Origin: Microbacterium sp. 1.5R
GTDB lineage: Bacteria > Actinomycetota > Actinomycetes > Actinomycetales > Microbacteriaceae
NCBI RefSeq assembly: GCF_007667425.1
Contig: NZ_VDRC01000002.1
Coordinates: forward strand, 62,001 to 126,000
Direction: 5' to 3'
DNA length: 64,000 nt
The notes beneath the pieces are model-generated. The model made no database searches. It was not told where the DNA came from and saw only the letters and a program-made list of their open reading frames with translations. The position numbers and the translations under genes were made by a program. Positions 1 through 7,741 of this stretch are shown here, piece by piece (positions within the stretch are counted from its first letter, which is position 1; every line of letters starts with the position of its first letter).

Positions 1-48
1 CTTCGCCGGCAGGAGATCGGCGAGTGCCGACGACGGGGACTGCGACAT
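1..48 (-). CDS. Start of a further rhamnose-operon gene (cut by window edge)
   Basis: Only the first 16 codons are inside the window, reading MSQSPSSALADLLPAK from an ATG at 48. A purine-rich AAGGAAG about 6-12 nt upstream (55-61) supports the start. It follows the rhamnose binding-protein gene on the same strand, 91 bp after its stop and after a strong hairpin. By position a catabolic gene such as a rhamnulose kinase, aldolase/dehydrogenase or mutarotase would be expected, but the visible residues do not identify a family. Confidence 0.6.
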   Translation of the reverse strand, partial: MSQSPSSALADLLPAK

Positions 49-99
49 GGATTCTTCCTTCGGTCGGGCGCGTCGCGCGCCTCAGTGTGCCAGGGCGGG

Positions 100-133
100 G
101 CCGCTGCGGCTCTCGATGGAGAGCCGCAGCGGC
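100..133 (-). terminator. Strong intercistronic hairpin after rhaS
   Basis: A perfect 15-bp stem (arms 100-114 and 119-133) closes a GATG loop, starting 7 bp downstream of the binding-protein stop codon on the minus strand. There is no clear T-run. Such a hairpin after the binding-protein cistron of an ABC operon usually protects its 3' end or partly terminates, so that more binding protein is made than the next cistron. That role is inferred. Confidence 0.7.
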
Positions 134-139
134 GGACGA

Positions 140-1195
140 CTAGAAGTCGTAGTCGTCGATGTTGTCGGTGTTGAAGACCGTCGGCGGGCCGACGATCACC
201 GTGCCGTCGGCGCCGACCTCGCGCTCGCCGAGGTCGCCCGCCTCGAACGTGTCGCCCTCAGCGCCGGTGATGTCGCCATCGGCGAGAGCCTTGCCGGCGA
301 AGGCGGCGACGTAGCCCAGCTGAGCCGGGTCCCACAGCGCGAACTCGGAGACCGTGCCGTCCTTGACGAACGGACGCATCTCGTTCGGCAGACCCAGACC
401 CGTCAGCGCGACCTTGCCCTTGTACTCCGAGGTCGAGAGGTAGCGGGCGGTCGCCGCGATGCCGACCGTGGTCGGCGAGATGATGCCCTTGAGGTTCGGG
501 TGCGCCTGCAGCAGGCCCTGGGCCTCCTGGAACGACTTCGTGTCGTCGTCGTCGCCGTAGACCTTCGCGACCAGCGTGATGTCGGCGTAGTCGGGGTTCG
601 ACTCGAGCTCCTCCTCGATGTACTTGATCCACTCGTTCTGGTTCGTGGCGTTGGCCGTGGCGGAGAGGATCGCGATCTCGCCCGAGCCGCCGATCTGCTC
701 GGCGATGAGCTCGACCTGGATCAGCGCGACGTCCTTCGCGACGACCTGGCTGATGAACAGGTCACGGCAGTCGGGGTTCGTGTCGGAGTCGAAGGCGACG
801 ATCTTCGCGCCTCCGGAACGCGCCTCCTCGAGGGCGGGGCAGACGGCGTCGGGGTCGTTAGCGGCGATCACGATGACGTTCGTGCCGGCCTGGGTCTCTG
901 CGTTGATGAACGAGACCTGGCTCGAGGCGCTCGCGTCGAGGGGGCCGACCACCTGGCTGTCGGCGAAGCCTGCGGCCGTGGCGCCCTCCTCGCCGCCGCC
1001 GAGCACGACGTCGGTGTACGGGTTGTTGAGCTGCTTCGGGATGAAGGTGATGGTCTGTTCGCCGTCGGCACCGGAGCCTCCGTCGCCGCCGCCCGAGGCG
1101 CCGGCGGCGCATCCGGTGGCGATGAGGGCGATGCCGGTGAGAGCTGCGATGCCCGAGAGACGACGTCGTCCGGAGCGGGTGCGGATCCACTGCAT
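140..1195 (-). CDS. rhaS: Rhamnose ABC transporter substrate-binding lipoprotein
   Basis: This is a 351-aa periplasmic-binding-protein-type sugar receptor that would capture L-rhamnose at the outer face of the membrane and hand it to the RhaP/RhaQ channel. The N-terminus has an Arg-rich stretch, a hydrophobic segment and a lipobox ending ATGC (Cys29), then a Gly/Ser-rich linker, so it should be a membrane-anchored lipoprotein. The body has the type 1 (LacI-like) binding fold of the RhaS/LsrB/RbsB group. The ATG at 1195 is preceded by GGAAAGGAAG; the longer reading frame to 1285 lacks a ribosome site. It is the last transporter cistron, 25 bp after the rhaQ stop. The rhamnose assignment rests on the linked isomerase. 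Confidence 0.88.
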   Translation of the reverse strand: MQWIRTRSGRRRLSGIAALTGIALIATGCAAGASGGGDGGSGADGEQTITFIPKQLNNPYTDVVLGGGEEGATAAGFADSQVVGPLDASASSQVSFINAETQAGTNVIVIAANDPDAVCPALEEARSGGAKIVAFDSDTNPDCRDLFISQVVAKDVALIQVELIAEQIGGSGEIAILSATANATNQNEWIKYIEEELESNPDYADITLVAKVYGDDDDTKSFQEAQGLLQAHPNLKGIISPTTVGIAATARYLSTSEYKGKVALTGLGLPNEMRPFVKDGTVSEFALWDPAQLGYVAAFAGKALADGDITGAEGDTFEAGDLGEREVGADGTVIVGPPTVFNTDNIDDYDF

Positions 1196-1220
1196 GTTTC
1201 TTCCTTTCCTGGTGCGCCCG

Positions 1221-2306
1221 CTACGAGGCGCGCACATGCCCCGTGCCGGCGGCGCGGGGAAGCTGTCGGCGCACGCGCCGGTCATGGCGCAAGGTGCTGA
1301 GGTACTGGCCGATGCTCGGCGCGATCACCGAGGCGATCAGCAGCGAGCCGGTGACGATGATGAGCACGACCTCCGAGACGCGGCCGAGGCGCAGCGCGTA
1401 GTTGACCACGCCGATCAGCAGCACGCCGGCGACGACGCCGGGAATGGTGCCGCGGCCGCCGAAGATCGACACCCCGCCGAGGAGGACAGCCGCGATCACG
1501 GCGAGCTCGAGTCCGCTGGCGTTGTCGGAGCGGGCGCTGGAATAGCGCAGCGTCCAGTAGATGCCGGCGAGCGCCGACACGGAGCCGGTCCCGACGAAGA
1601 GCCAGAACTTGGCCTGTGCGACCTTGATGCCGACGAAACGGGCGGCCTCCTTGCTGAAGCCGATGGCGGGGAGCGCCCGGCCGAACGGCGTGAGGTGGAG
1701 GAGCACCGCGAAGAACGCCACGACGAGGACCACCCCGATCATGACGGTGGGGATGCCGGTGGCGCCGAGCTTGGAGGTGAAGAACGCGGTAAGCTCGGAC
1801 GGGAAGTCGGCCACGGCGTTGTCGCCGATCACGACCAGCGCGAGGCCGCGGAACAGCGCGAGGGTGCCGATCGTGACGGCGAGGGACGGCAGCCCGGCGA
1901 AGGCGACGAGCGCGCCGTTCACAGCACCGGCCACGGTGCCGACGACGAGCCCGATGAGGAGGACGAGCGAGATGTCGAGACCCGCCTGCCACAGCACGCC
2001 GATCACGGCGCTGGTGAGACCGGCGGTGCTCGCGACGGAGAGATCGATCTCGCCGGTCAGGATGACGAGCGTCATCGGCATCGCGATCAGGAGGACGGGG
2101 ATGACGTCGAGGAGGAGGAACCCCGTCGTCACCGGCGACGCGAAACGCGGGATCGACACCATGGCCACGACGACCGTGACGAGCAGGGCGTAGATCATGA
2201 TGGCGGGGCGCCCCAGCAGCAGGCGGGTCAGCCCCGTGCGGCCGTGCGGCTCGGTCTCGAGCACGCCGGCGGCGATCACGGCGGTGGTGGGTGCGGACTC
2301 AGACAT
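1221..2306 (-). CDS. rhaQ: Rhamnose ABC transporter permease (second)
   Basis: A 361-aa integral membrane permease of the ribose/rhamnose/autoinducer-2 (BPD_transp_2) family, with about 8-10 hydrophobic segments and the family pattern of Gly-rich helices such as LLGGVSIFGGRGT in the C-terminal half. It would form one half of the transmembrane channel with the neighbouring permease. The ATG at 2306 overlaps the upstream permease stop by 8 bp, which indicates translational coupling. The N-terminal 40 residues are polar and cytoplasmic. The C-terminus is basic (HDRRVRRQLPRAA). The two permeases share the fold and the GGV.IFGG motif. The P/Q naming follows rhizobial rhamnose operons and is by order only. 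Confidence 0.87.
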   Translation of the reverse strand: MSESAPTTAVIAAGVLETEPHGRTGLTRLLLGRPAIMIYALLVTVVVAMVSIPRFASPVTTGFLLLDVIPVLLIAMPMTLVILTGEIDLSVASTAGLTSAVIGVLWQAGLDISLVLLIGLVVGTVAGAVNGALVAFAGLPSLAVTIGTLALFRGLALVVIGDNAVADFPSELTAFFTSKLGATGIPTVMIGVVLVVAFFAVLLHLTPFGRALPAIGFSKEAARFVGIKVAQAKFWLFVGTGSVSALAGIYWTLRYSSARSDNASGLELAVIAAVLLGGVSIFGGRGTIPGVVAGVLLIGVVNYALRLGRVSEVVLIIVTGSLLIASVIAPSIGQYLSTLRHDRRVRRQLPRAAGTGHVRAS

Positions 2307-3330
2307 CTCGGGCCTCACTCAGTCGGAGCTTGCGTGCGGTGCGGACGGCGGCGATGCGATCGACGAGGATCGCCGCGAGGATCAGGATGCCGACCACGGC
2401 CTGCTGCCAGAACTTGTCGACGCGCAGGGCGGTCAGGGCGCTCGTGATCGTCGTGAGGAGCACGGCGCCGATCGCGGCGCCGGCGACCGAGCCGCTGCCG
2501 CCGAAGATCGCGACGCCGCCGACCACGGCTGCTGCCACCACGTCGAGCTCCATGCCGGTGCCGGTCGTGGCGCCCACCGAGTTGAAGCGCGCCGCATACA
2601 GGACGCCGGCGAGCCCGGCCAGCAGGCCGTTCACGATGAACGCCGTCATCACACGACGCGAGACGGGGATGCCGAACACCCGTGCGGCGTCGGGGTCGGA
2701 GCCGATCGCGTAGAGGTCGCGGCCGGAGCGGGTGCCGGACAGGTAGATGCCGACGGCGATCACGACGACGAGTGCGAGGAGCGTGATGAGGGGGAACCCG
2801 AGCAGCGTGTCGACGGCCAGGGCACCGAAGGCGTCGGGGCGATCTCCCGCGAAGTACTGCGTTCCGCCGGCCCAGGCGTTGTTGATGCCGCGGTACACGT
2901 ACAGGGTGCCGAGGGTGATGACCAGGGCGGGCACTCCGGCGACCGTGACCAGGAGGCCGTTGATCGCCCCGAGCAGCGCGCCGAGCGCCAGACCGGCGAG
3001 GAACACCACCGGGATCGGGATGCCGTCGACCTGCGCGAACAGGGTCCCGGTGAGGAATGCGACGAGGCCGAGGATCGATCCGACCGAGAGATCGACGTTG
3101 CGGGTGAAGATCACCATCGCCTGGCCGACCGCGAGGATGACCATGATCGTGGCGTTGAGCAGCAGGTCTTTGACCCCCTGTGCGCTGAGGAACAGCGGGT
3201 TGGCGGCGTATGTGACGAGCACGAGCACCACGAGAGCGGCGGCGACGGGCGTCTCGCGGCGACGCAGGGCGGTGACGATCGGCGAGCGACGGGTGGGTCG
3301 TGCGTCGTCGCGAACGGCTACGGCGGTCAT
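2299..3330 (-). CDS. rhaP: Rhamnose ABC transporter permease (first)
   Basis: A 343-aa BPD_transp_2 family permease predicted to sit in the cytoplasmic membrane and pair with the following permease. Hydrophobic segments begin near residue 30, and the motif [15 protein letters not shown] lies in the C-terminal third. The start at 3330 is the ATG that overlaps the ATPase stop as ATGA; upstream in the same frame there is only arginine-rich read-through of the ATPase gene. Its stop lies inside the start region of the next permease. This places it in an unbroken five-gene transcript from rhaI to the binding protein. Confidence 0.87.
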   Translation of the reverse strand: MTAVAVRDDARPTRRSPIVTALRRRETPVAAALVVLVLVTYAANPLFLSAQGVKDLLLNATIMVILAVGQAMVIFTRNVDLSVGSILGLVAFLTGTLFAQVDGIPIPVVFLAGLALGALLGAINGLLVTVAGVPALVITLGTLYVYRGINNAWAGGTQYFAGDRPDAFGALAVDTLLGFPLITLLALVVVIAVGIYLSGTRSGRDLYAIGSDPDAARVFGIPVSRRVMTAFIVNGLLAGLAGVLYAARFNSVGATTGTGMELDVVAAAVVGGVAIFGGSGSVAGAAIGAVLLTTITSALTALRVDKFWQQAVVGILILAAILVDRIAAVRTARKLRLSEARDV

Positions 3331-4853
3331 TCGGCCATCTCCAGGGTGTCGGCGGTCGCCGCGTGCATGACGCGTTCGGGGGTCGCGTCGGCGCGGGCGA
3401 TCTGAGCGGTGATGCGGCCTTCGCGCATGACGACGACGCGATCCGCCATGCCGAGCACCTCGGGCAGCTCGGAAGAGATCATCAGGATCCCGATGCCTCG
3501 TCCGGCGAGATCGGAGATGAGGCGGTGCACCTCGGCCTTGGTGCCGACGTCGATGCCCCTCGTCGGTTCGTCGACGATGAGCAGGCGGGGGGCCGTCGCC
3601 AGCCACTTGGCGAGGACGACCTTCTGCTGATTGCCTCCGGAGAGGGTCGAGACCGCAAACTCCGGTGAGCCGGTCTTCACCTGGAGTCTCGTCGACCATT
3701 CCTCGACGGCTCGTCTCTCCGCCCGGCGATCGATCAGACCGCCGCGACTGAGAGCGTGGCGGAGCGTGAGGGTCAGGTTGCGTCCGACCGAGAGGTCCAT
3801 GACGAGGCCCTGTCTGCGACGGTCTTCCGGGACGAACCCGATGCCGGCGTCGATCGCGGCCTGCGGGTCTCCGCCCCGCAATCGCGCGCCGTTCACGCTG
3901 ACGGAGCCCGCGTCGTAGGGGTCGATGCCGAACACCGCACGAGCGACCTCGGTGCGCCCGGCTCCGACGAGTCCGGCAAGGCCGACGATCTCTCCGGCCC
4001 GCACCTGGAGATCGATGCCGTGGAAGACGCCGGTGCGCGACAGGCCGGACACGTCGAGCACGACCTCGCCGATCTGCGCCTCTTCCTTCGGGTACAGCTG
4101 ATCGATGTCGCGCCCGACCATCTCGCGGACGATCTGCGGCACCGTGGCGTCGGCCGTGTCGTGGGTGCGGATGTACCGGCCGTCGCGCATGACCGTGATG
4201 CGGTCGGTGAGCGCGAAGATCTCGTCGAAGCGGTGGGAGATGAAGAGGATGCCGGCTCCGTTGTCGCGCAGCGCGCGAGCCACGCCGAAGAGACGATCGA
4301 CCTCGGTGCCCGACAGGGCCGCCGTCGGTTCGTCCATGATGAGCACGCGGGCGTCGATCGAGATGGCCTTCGCGATCTCGATGAGCTGTTGATCCGCGAT
4401 GGACAGCCCCTCGGCGGGGCGGTCGGGGTCGATCGACACCCCGAGCCGGTCGAAGAGCCGCTCGGCCGCTCGGCGCATGGCCGAGCGGTTGATGAGACCC
4501 AGGCGACCGCGGGGCTGGCGGCCGATGAAGATGTTCTCGGCGACGGTGAGGTCGGGGAACAGCGTCGGCTCCTGGTAGATCACCGAGATGCCAGCCGCCT
4601 TGCTGTCGGCCACCGTGCGAAACGAGACGGGGGTGCCGTCGACGAGGAACTCGCCCGCGTCGGGGTGGTGGAGGCCGGCGAGGATCTTCACCAGCGTGGA
4701 CTTGCCGGCGCCGTTCTCGCCGACGAGCGCGTGGATCTCGCCGGGGAGCAGCTCGACGGTGCCGTCCGCCAGGGCGACGACGGGGCCGAAGGTCTTCGCC
4801 GCTCCGCGGAGCGAGAGCAGCGGCTGCAGGGTGGGCGCGGATGCCGTGCTCAT
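3327..4853 (-). CDS. rhaT: Rhamnose ABC transporter ATP-binding protein (two NBDs)
   Basis: A 508-aa tandem ATPase of the RbsA/AraG/LsrA class that energises sugar uptake on the cytoplasmic side. NBD1 has Walker [10 protein letters not shown] (residues 45-53), signature [14 protein letters not shown] and Walker [15 protein letters not shown]2 has the degenerate P-loop GLVGAGRTE usual for this class, signature [14 protein letters not shown] and Walker [13 protein letters not shown]. The length is normal for the family. The ATG at 4853 overlaps the rhaI stop as ATGA, and the C-terminus overlaps the permease start the same way, so translation is coupled throughout. Substrate is inferred from operon context; the ATPase alone cannot distinguish ribose, AI-2 or rhamnose. 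Confidence 0.9.
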   Translation of the reverse strand: MSTASAPTLQPLLSLRGAAKTFGPVVALADGTVELLPGEIHALVGENGAGKSTLVKILAGLHHPDAGEFLVDGTPVSFRTVADSKAAGISVIYQEPTLFPDLTVAENIFIGRQPRGRLGLINRSAMRRAAERLFDRLGVSIDPDRPAEGLSIADQQLIEIAKAISIDARVLIMDEPTAALSGTEVDRLFGVARALRDNGAGILFISHRFDEIFALTDRITVMRDGRYIRTHDTADATVPQIVREMVGRDIDQLYPKEEAQIGEVVLDVSGLSRTGVFHGIDLQVRAGEIVGLAGLVGAGRTEVARAVFGIDPYDAGSVSVNGARLRGGDPQAAIDAGIGFVPEDRRRQGLVMDLSVGRNLTLTLRHALSRGGLIDRRAERRAVEEWSTRLQVKTGSPEFAVSTLSGGNQQKVVLAKWLATAPRLLIVDEPTRGIDVGTKAEVHRLISDLAGRGIGILMISSELPEVLGMADRVVVMREGRITAQIARADATPERVMHAATADTLEMAE

Positions 4854-6016
4854 GCGCCCCACCCCGCCTGGACGCCGCCGACGCGCTCCGCGGCGATCCG
4901 CTGCTGATAGCCGGAGGCGGCGTAGGCGGCCATCGGGTCGGCGGGGAGGCCGCGGCTCTCGCGCCACTCGGCGAGGGCTGGGCGCACGTCCGTGTAGAAC
5001 GCGTCCATGAAGACGGCGTTGGCGGCGAGGACGTCGCCGGACTTCTGCGCGGAGGTGAGGGCGTCGCGATCGACGAGCAGCGCGCGGGCGGTCATCTCCT
5101 GCACGTTGAGCACCGAGCGGATCTGGCCGGGGATCTTGTCCTCGACGTTGTGGCACTGGTCGAGCATGAACGCCACGTCCGGGTTGTCGAGACCACCGCC
5201 GCGGATGACCTCGAAGAGGATGCGGAACAGCTGGAACGGGTCCGCGGCCCCGACGATGAGGTCGTCGTCGGCGTAGAAGCGCGAGTTGAAGTCGAAGGAT
5301 CCGAGCTTCCCCAGGCGCAGCAGCTGCATGACGATGAACTCGATGTTGGTCCCCGGGGCATGGTGACCGGTGTCGAGGCAGACCATCGCCTTGTCGCCGA
5401 GCGCGCTCACCTGGGCGTACGAGGTGCCCCAGTCGGGAACGTCGGTGTGGTAGAACGCGGGTTCGAAGAACTTGTACTCGAGCACGAGCCGCTGGTCGTC
5501 GCCGAGTCGGGCGTAGATCTCCTGCAGCGACTCGTGGAGGCGATCCTGACGTCCGCGCAGATCGGCCTGGCCGGGGTAGTTCGACCCCTCGGCGAGCCAG
5601 ATCTTGAGGTCGCGGCTGCCCGTCGCGTCCATGACGTCGATGCACGCGAGGTGGTGATCGACGGCCTTGCGGCGGATCCCTGCGTCCTCGTGGGTCAGGG
5701 CGCCGAACTTGTAGTCGTCGTCCTGGAAGGTGTTGGAGTTCACGGTTCCGAGCTCGACGCCGAGGTCTTCGGCGTACGTGCGCAGGTCGGAGAAGGAGTC
5801 GACGAGATCCCACGGGATGTGGAGGGCGACGGACGGCGCCAGTGCGGTGTGCTTGTGCACCTGCGCCGCATCCGCGATCTTCTCCCAGGGGTCTCGCGGA
5901 GTCCCGGGCGTGCCGAACACCTTGAAGCGAGTGCCGGAGTTGCCGAACGCCCAGCTGGGGAGCTCGATGCTCTGCGCCTCCAGGGCGGCCAGGTGCGCGG
6001 AGGAGAGGATGCTCAT
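4850..6016 (-). CDS. rhaI: L-rhamnose isomerase, RhaI type
   Basis: A 388-aa cytoplasmic xylose-isomerase-like TIM barrel that would convert L-rhamnose to L-rhamnulose with a divalent metal. It matches the Pseudomonas stutzeri/Gram-positive isomerase group rather than the E. coli RhaA group. Visible metal and substrate elements include [15 protein letters not shown] (metal Glu), CLDTGHH (Asp/His) and [13 protein letters not shown]. The start at 6016 is the ATG that begins MSILSSAH; a longer frame upstream runs into the regulator promoter. It is the first gene of the operon, 142 bp from the divergent LacI gene, and has a promoter with a LacI operator just downstream of its -10 box. This gene is the main reason for calling the whole operon rhamnose catabolism. 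Confidence 0.9.
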   Translation of the reverse strand: MSILSSAHLAALEAQSIELPSWAFGNSGTRFKVFGTPGTPRDPWEKIADAAQVHKHTALAPSVALHIPWDLVDSFSDLRTYAEDLGVELGTVNSNTFQDDDYKFGALTHEDAGIRRKAVDHHLACIDVMDATGSRDLKIWLAEGSNYPGQADLRGRQDRLHESLQEIYARLGDDQRLVLEYKFFEPAFYHTDVPDWGTSYAQVSALGDKAMVCLDTGHHAPGTNIEFIVMQLLRLGKLGSFDFNSRFYADDDLIVGAADPFQLFRILFEVIRGGGLDNPDVAFMLDQCHNVEDKIPGQIRSVLNVQEMTARALLVDRDALTSAQKSGDVLAANAVFMDAFYTDVRPALAEWRESRGLPADPMAAYAASGYQQRIAAERVGGVQAGWGA

Positions 6017-6045
6017 GATGACTGCCTTGTCGTCGTGGTGCTCAA

Positions 6046-6057
6046 TGAATCGATTCA
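6046..6057. promoter_or_regulatory. LacI-type operator 1 (rhamnose operon)
   Basis: TGAATCGATTCA is a perfect 12-bp palindrome with the central CG typical of LacI-family operators. It lies 16-27 bp downstream of the predicted -10 box of rhaI and 29 bp before its start codon, where a bound repressor would block transcription. Confidence 0.75.
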
Positions 6058-6073
6058 ATGCGACTCTGAGACG

Positions 6074-6102
6074 AAAGTAGGGCATAGCTTGACCGCTGTC
6101 AA
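6074..6102 (-). promoter_or_regulatory. Promoter of the rhamnose operon
   Basis: On the minus strand TTGACA (6102-6097) is followed by a 17-bp spacer and TACTTT (6079-6074), a near-ideal SigA-type promoter. The -35 lies inside a 7-bp-arm inverted repeat, GCTTGAC/GTCAAGC at 6087-6104, which also presents TTGACC to the plus strand for the regulator gene. Confidence 0.75.
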
Positions 6103-6132
6103 GCGTTCGTGACACTCTGAGGTCGACGATGA

Positions 6133-6144
6133 TGAGTCGTTTCA
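6133..6144. promoter_or_regulatory. LacI-type operator 2 (near regulator start)
   Basis: TGAGTCGTTTCA matches operator 1 at 10 of 12 positions and retains the TGA..TCG..TCA frame. It sits 20-31 bp before the regulator start codon, so it probably gives autoregulation or lets a tetramer loop to operator 1, about 87 bp away centre to centre. Confidence 0.55.
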
Positions 6145-6163
6145 TTCGGGTTCGGGGGAAGTC

Positions 6164-7168
6164 ATGGCGGTCAGCATCCGCGAGGTCGCCGAACGGGCGG
6201 GTGTGTCGGTCGGAACGGTGTCGAACGTCTTGAACCGCCCGGAGAAGGTCTCGGCCGACACCGTCGAACGCGTGCATGCAGCCATCGATCTCCTGGGGTT
6301 CGTCCGCAATGACGCGGCTCGCCAGCTGCGCGCTGGACGCAGCCGCACCATCGGCCTGGTCGTGCTCGACGTCCGCAACCCCTTCTTCGCCGAGATCGCA
6401 CGAGGTGCGGAGGAGCGAGCCGACGCACACGGGCTGGCGGTGCTCGTGGCGAACAGCGATGAGAAGGCCGAGCGCGAAGCGCGCCACCTCGACCTCTTCG
6501 AGGAGCAGCGCGTCGCTGGCGTACTCGTGACGCCCGTCGGAGAATCAGCGCAGCGGCTGGAGCGGATGCAGGAGCGAGGAACGCCCATCGTGCTGGTCGA
6601 CCGCGAGTCGCAGGACTCCCGGTTCGCCGCGGTCGCCGTCGACGACATCGAGGGGGGACGCGTAGCGATGCAGCACCTGCTCGAGATGGGGCGGCGCCGC
6701 GTCGCGTTCGTCGGGGGGCCGGTCACGCTGCGCCAGGTGTCGGACCGGCTGCGAGGCGCGCAGGCGGTCGCTGGCGAGGCGGGGGTGGGCCTCGAGTTCA
6801 TCGCCACCGCCGCGCTCACCGTCGAGGAGGGGCGTCGGGCGGGGAGGCAGATCCTCGACCGGGTCGCCGGCCAGCGACCGGATGCCGTCTTCGCCGCCAA
6901 CGATCTCCTCGCGCTCGGGGTGCTCCAGAGCCTCGTCATGACGGGGGATGCGCGCGTGCCGCAGGACATCGCCCTGATCGGCTACGACGACATCGACTTC
7001 GCGGCGGCGGCCGTCATTCCGCTCAGTTCGGTGCGGCAGCCGGCAGCGCTCATCGGATCGACCGCGGTGGACCTGTTGCTCGCGGGCGCACGGGGGGAGG
7101 CGCCGGACGCGGAGAAGGCGATCTTCCGCCCCGAGCTCATCGCGAGAGCCTCGACCCGGGGGTCGTGA
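6164..7168 (+). CDS. LacI-family repressor of the rhamnose operon
   Basis: A 334-aa LacI/GalR regulator of usual length. The helix-turn-helix and hinge are at the N-terminus (IREVAERAGVSVGTVSNVLN, then LRAGRSRTIGLVV), followed by a type 1 periplasmic-binding-like sugar-sensing domain from about residue 60, with the usual DDIEGGRVAMQHL and GYDDIDFAAA segments. The ATG at 6164 has GGGGGAAG 4-11 nt upstream. It is transcribed away from rhaI, and both genes carry matching TGA-TCG-TCA palindromes in the shared 147-bp gap, so it most likely represses the rhamnose operon and itself. The inducer (rhamnose, rhamnulose or the phosphate) cannot be read from sequence. Confidence 0.9.
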   Translation: MAVSIREVAERAGVSVGTVSNVLNRPEKVSADTVERVHAAIDLLGFVRNDAARQLRAGRSRTIGLVVLDVRNPFFAEIARGAEERADAHGLAVLVANSDEKAEREARHLDLFEEQRVAGVLVTPVGESAQRLERMQERGTPIVLVDRESQDSRFAAVAVDDIEGGRVAMQHLLEMGRRRVAFVGGPVTLRQVSDRLRGAQAVAGEAGVGLEFIATAALTVEEGRRAGRQILDRVAGQRPDAVFAANDLLALGVLQSLVMTGDARVPQDIALIGYDDIDFAAAAVIPLSSVRQPAALIGSTAVDLLLAGARGEAPDAEKAIFRPELIARASTRGS

Positions 7169-7174
7169 GCCCGG

Positions 7175-7204
7175 TTCGTGAGACGCCCCGGAATCCGTTA
7201 CGAT
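7175..7204 (+). promoter_or_regulatory. Probable promoter of tRNA-Ser
   Basis: TTCGTG (7175-7180), an 18-bp spacer and TACGAT (7199-7204) lie about 36 bp before the mature tRNA. They are in the right place for a short 5' leader removed by RNase P. Confidence 0.45.
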
Positions 7205-7240
7205 GGCTAGGTGCATCCGGTCCTCGCGGATCAGATGCCT

Positions 7241-7329
7241 GGAGACGTCGCATAGTCCGGCCTAGTGCACCACCCTGCTAAGGTGGAGTCCCCTTACGGG
7301 GACCAGGGGTTCAAATCCCCTCGTCTCCG
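7241..7329 (+). tRNA. tRNA-Ser (anticodon GCT)
   Basis: The acceptor arms GGAGACG (7241-7247) and CGTCTCC (7322-7328) pair perfectly. The anticodon stem CCACC/GGTGG encloses the loop CTGCTAA, giving anticodon GCT, which reads AGC/AGU serine codons. A long variable arm (AGTCCCCTTACGGGGAC) marks it as a class II tRNA, and the T-loop is TTCAAAT. CCA is not encoded. A hairpin follows 8 bp downstream. Confidence 0.95.
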
Positions 7330-7336
7330 CAGATCA

Positions 7337-7360
7337 GATCCCCCGCCTCGGCGGGGGATC
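7337..7360 (+). terminator. Hairpin downstream of tRNA-Ser
   Basis: A perfect 10-bp stem (GATCCCCCGC, 7337-7346, with its complement at 7351-7360) with a CTCG loop begins 8 bp after the tRNA. There is no T-tract beyond a short GTTAA, so it is probably a terminator or a 3' processing barrier. Confidence 0.6.
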
Positions 7361-7741
7361 GCTGCGTTAACGGCGCAGGACGTCGCGGGCGGACCGCGGG
7401 CTCGGGCCCGGGAGAAACAGCGATCCCCCTCACGGTTCGGGCCGTGAGGGGGATGCGGTATCTCGCTGTGTATGGGGGGCGAGCGGATGCTGTCCTGTCG
7501 TGGGATCCCCATCCCGCGTCGCCGTTCCCCAGAGCGGCCGGAAGCATTCGCTCCGTCGTTGGAGACGTCTCACTTTCCCATGCGTGCGCATGGGACCGCT
7601 TGTTTCTTGTCAGCACCGTCCAAAGAAGCCCCCGCGCACGCCCTAACCTTATGTCCATCCTCTACTAGACAAAGGTCTAGGGTGACATTGCACTATCGAC
7701 CAGGTCATCGCCAGATCGTCGCGGGTGTCATCGCGATCCCG
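7361..7741. other. Gene-free stretch with several hairpins
   Basis: I find no convincing gene here: the open frames on either strand are short, lack ribosome sites, and one runs antisense through the tRNA. The stretch holds three inverted repeats: a 13-bp perfect stem at 7423-7435/7442-7454, flanked by ACAGCGA/TCGCTGT that could extend it into a larger fold; CCCATGCG/CGCATGGG at 7577-7594; and CTAGAC/GTCTAG at 7665-7680. The last is 62-77 bp beyond the stop of the minus-strand D-lactate-dehydrogenase-type gene and may act in its termination. DNA from about 7600 to 7700 is AT-richer than its surroundings. Confidence 0.5.

Noticed and set aside
47..1300. Long open frame of 417 codons antisense to the rhamnose binding protein
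   Set aside because: It mirrors the real gene, is rich in Arg/Val/Asp repeats typical of antisense high-GC frames, has no ribosome site and no recognisable domain.
618..3405. Plus-strand frames of 400-600 codons opposite the rhamnose permeases
   Set aside because: Antisense shadows of high-GC membrane-protein genes without family similarity or start signals.
7311..7658. 115-codon minus-strand frame next to the tRNA
   Set aside because: It runs antisense through the 3' end of tRNA-Ser and through hairpins, and lacks a ribosome site.
7241..7741. Possible integration site at tRNA-Ser
   Set aside because: No integrase, no duplicated tRNA end, and flanking genes are ordinary housekeeping/catabolic types.
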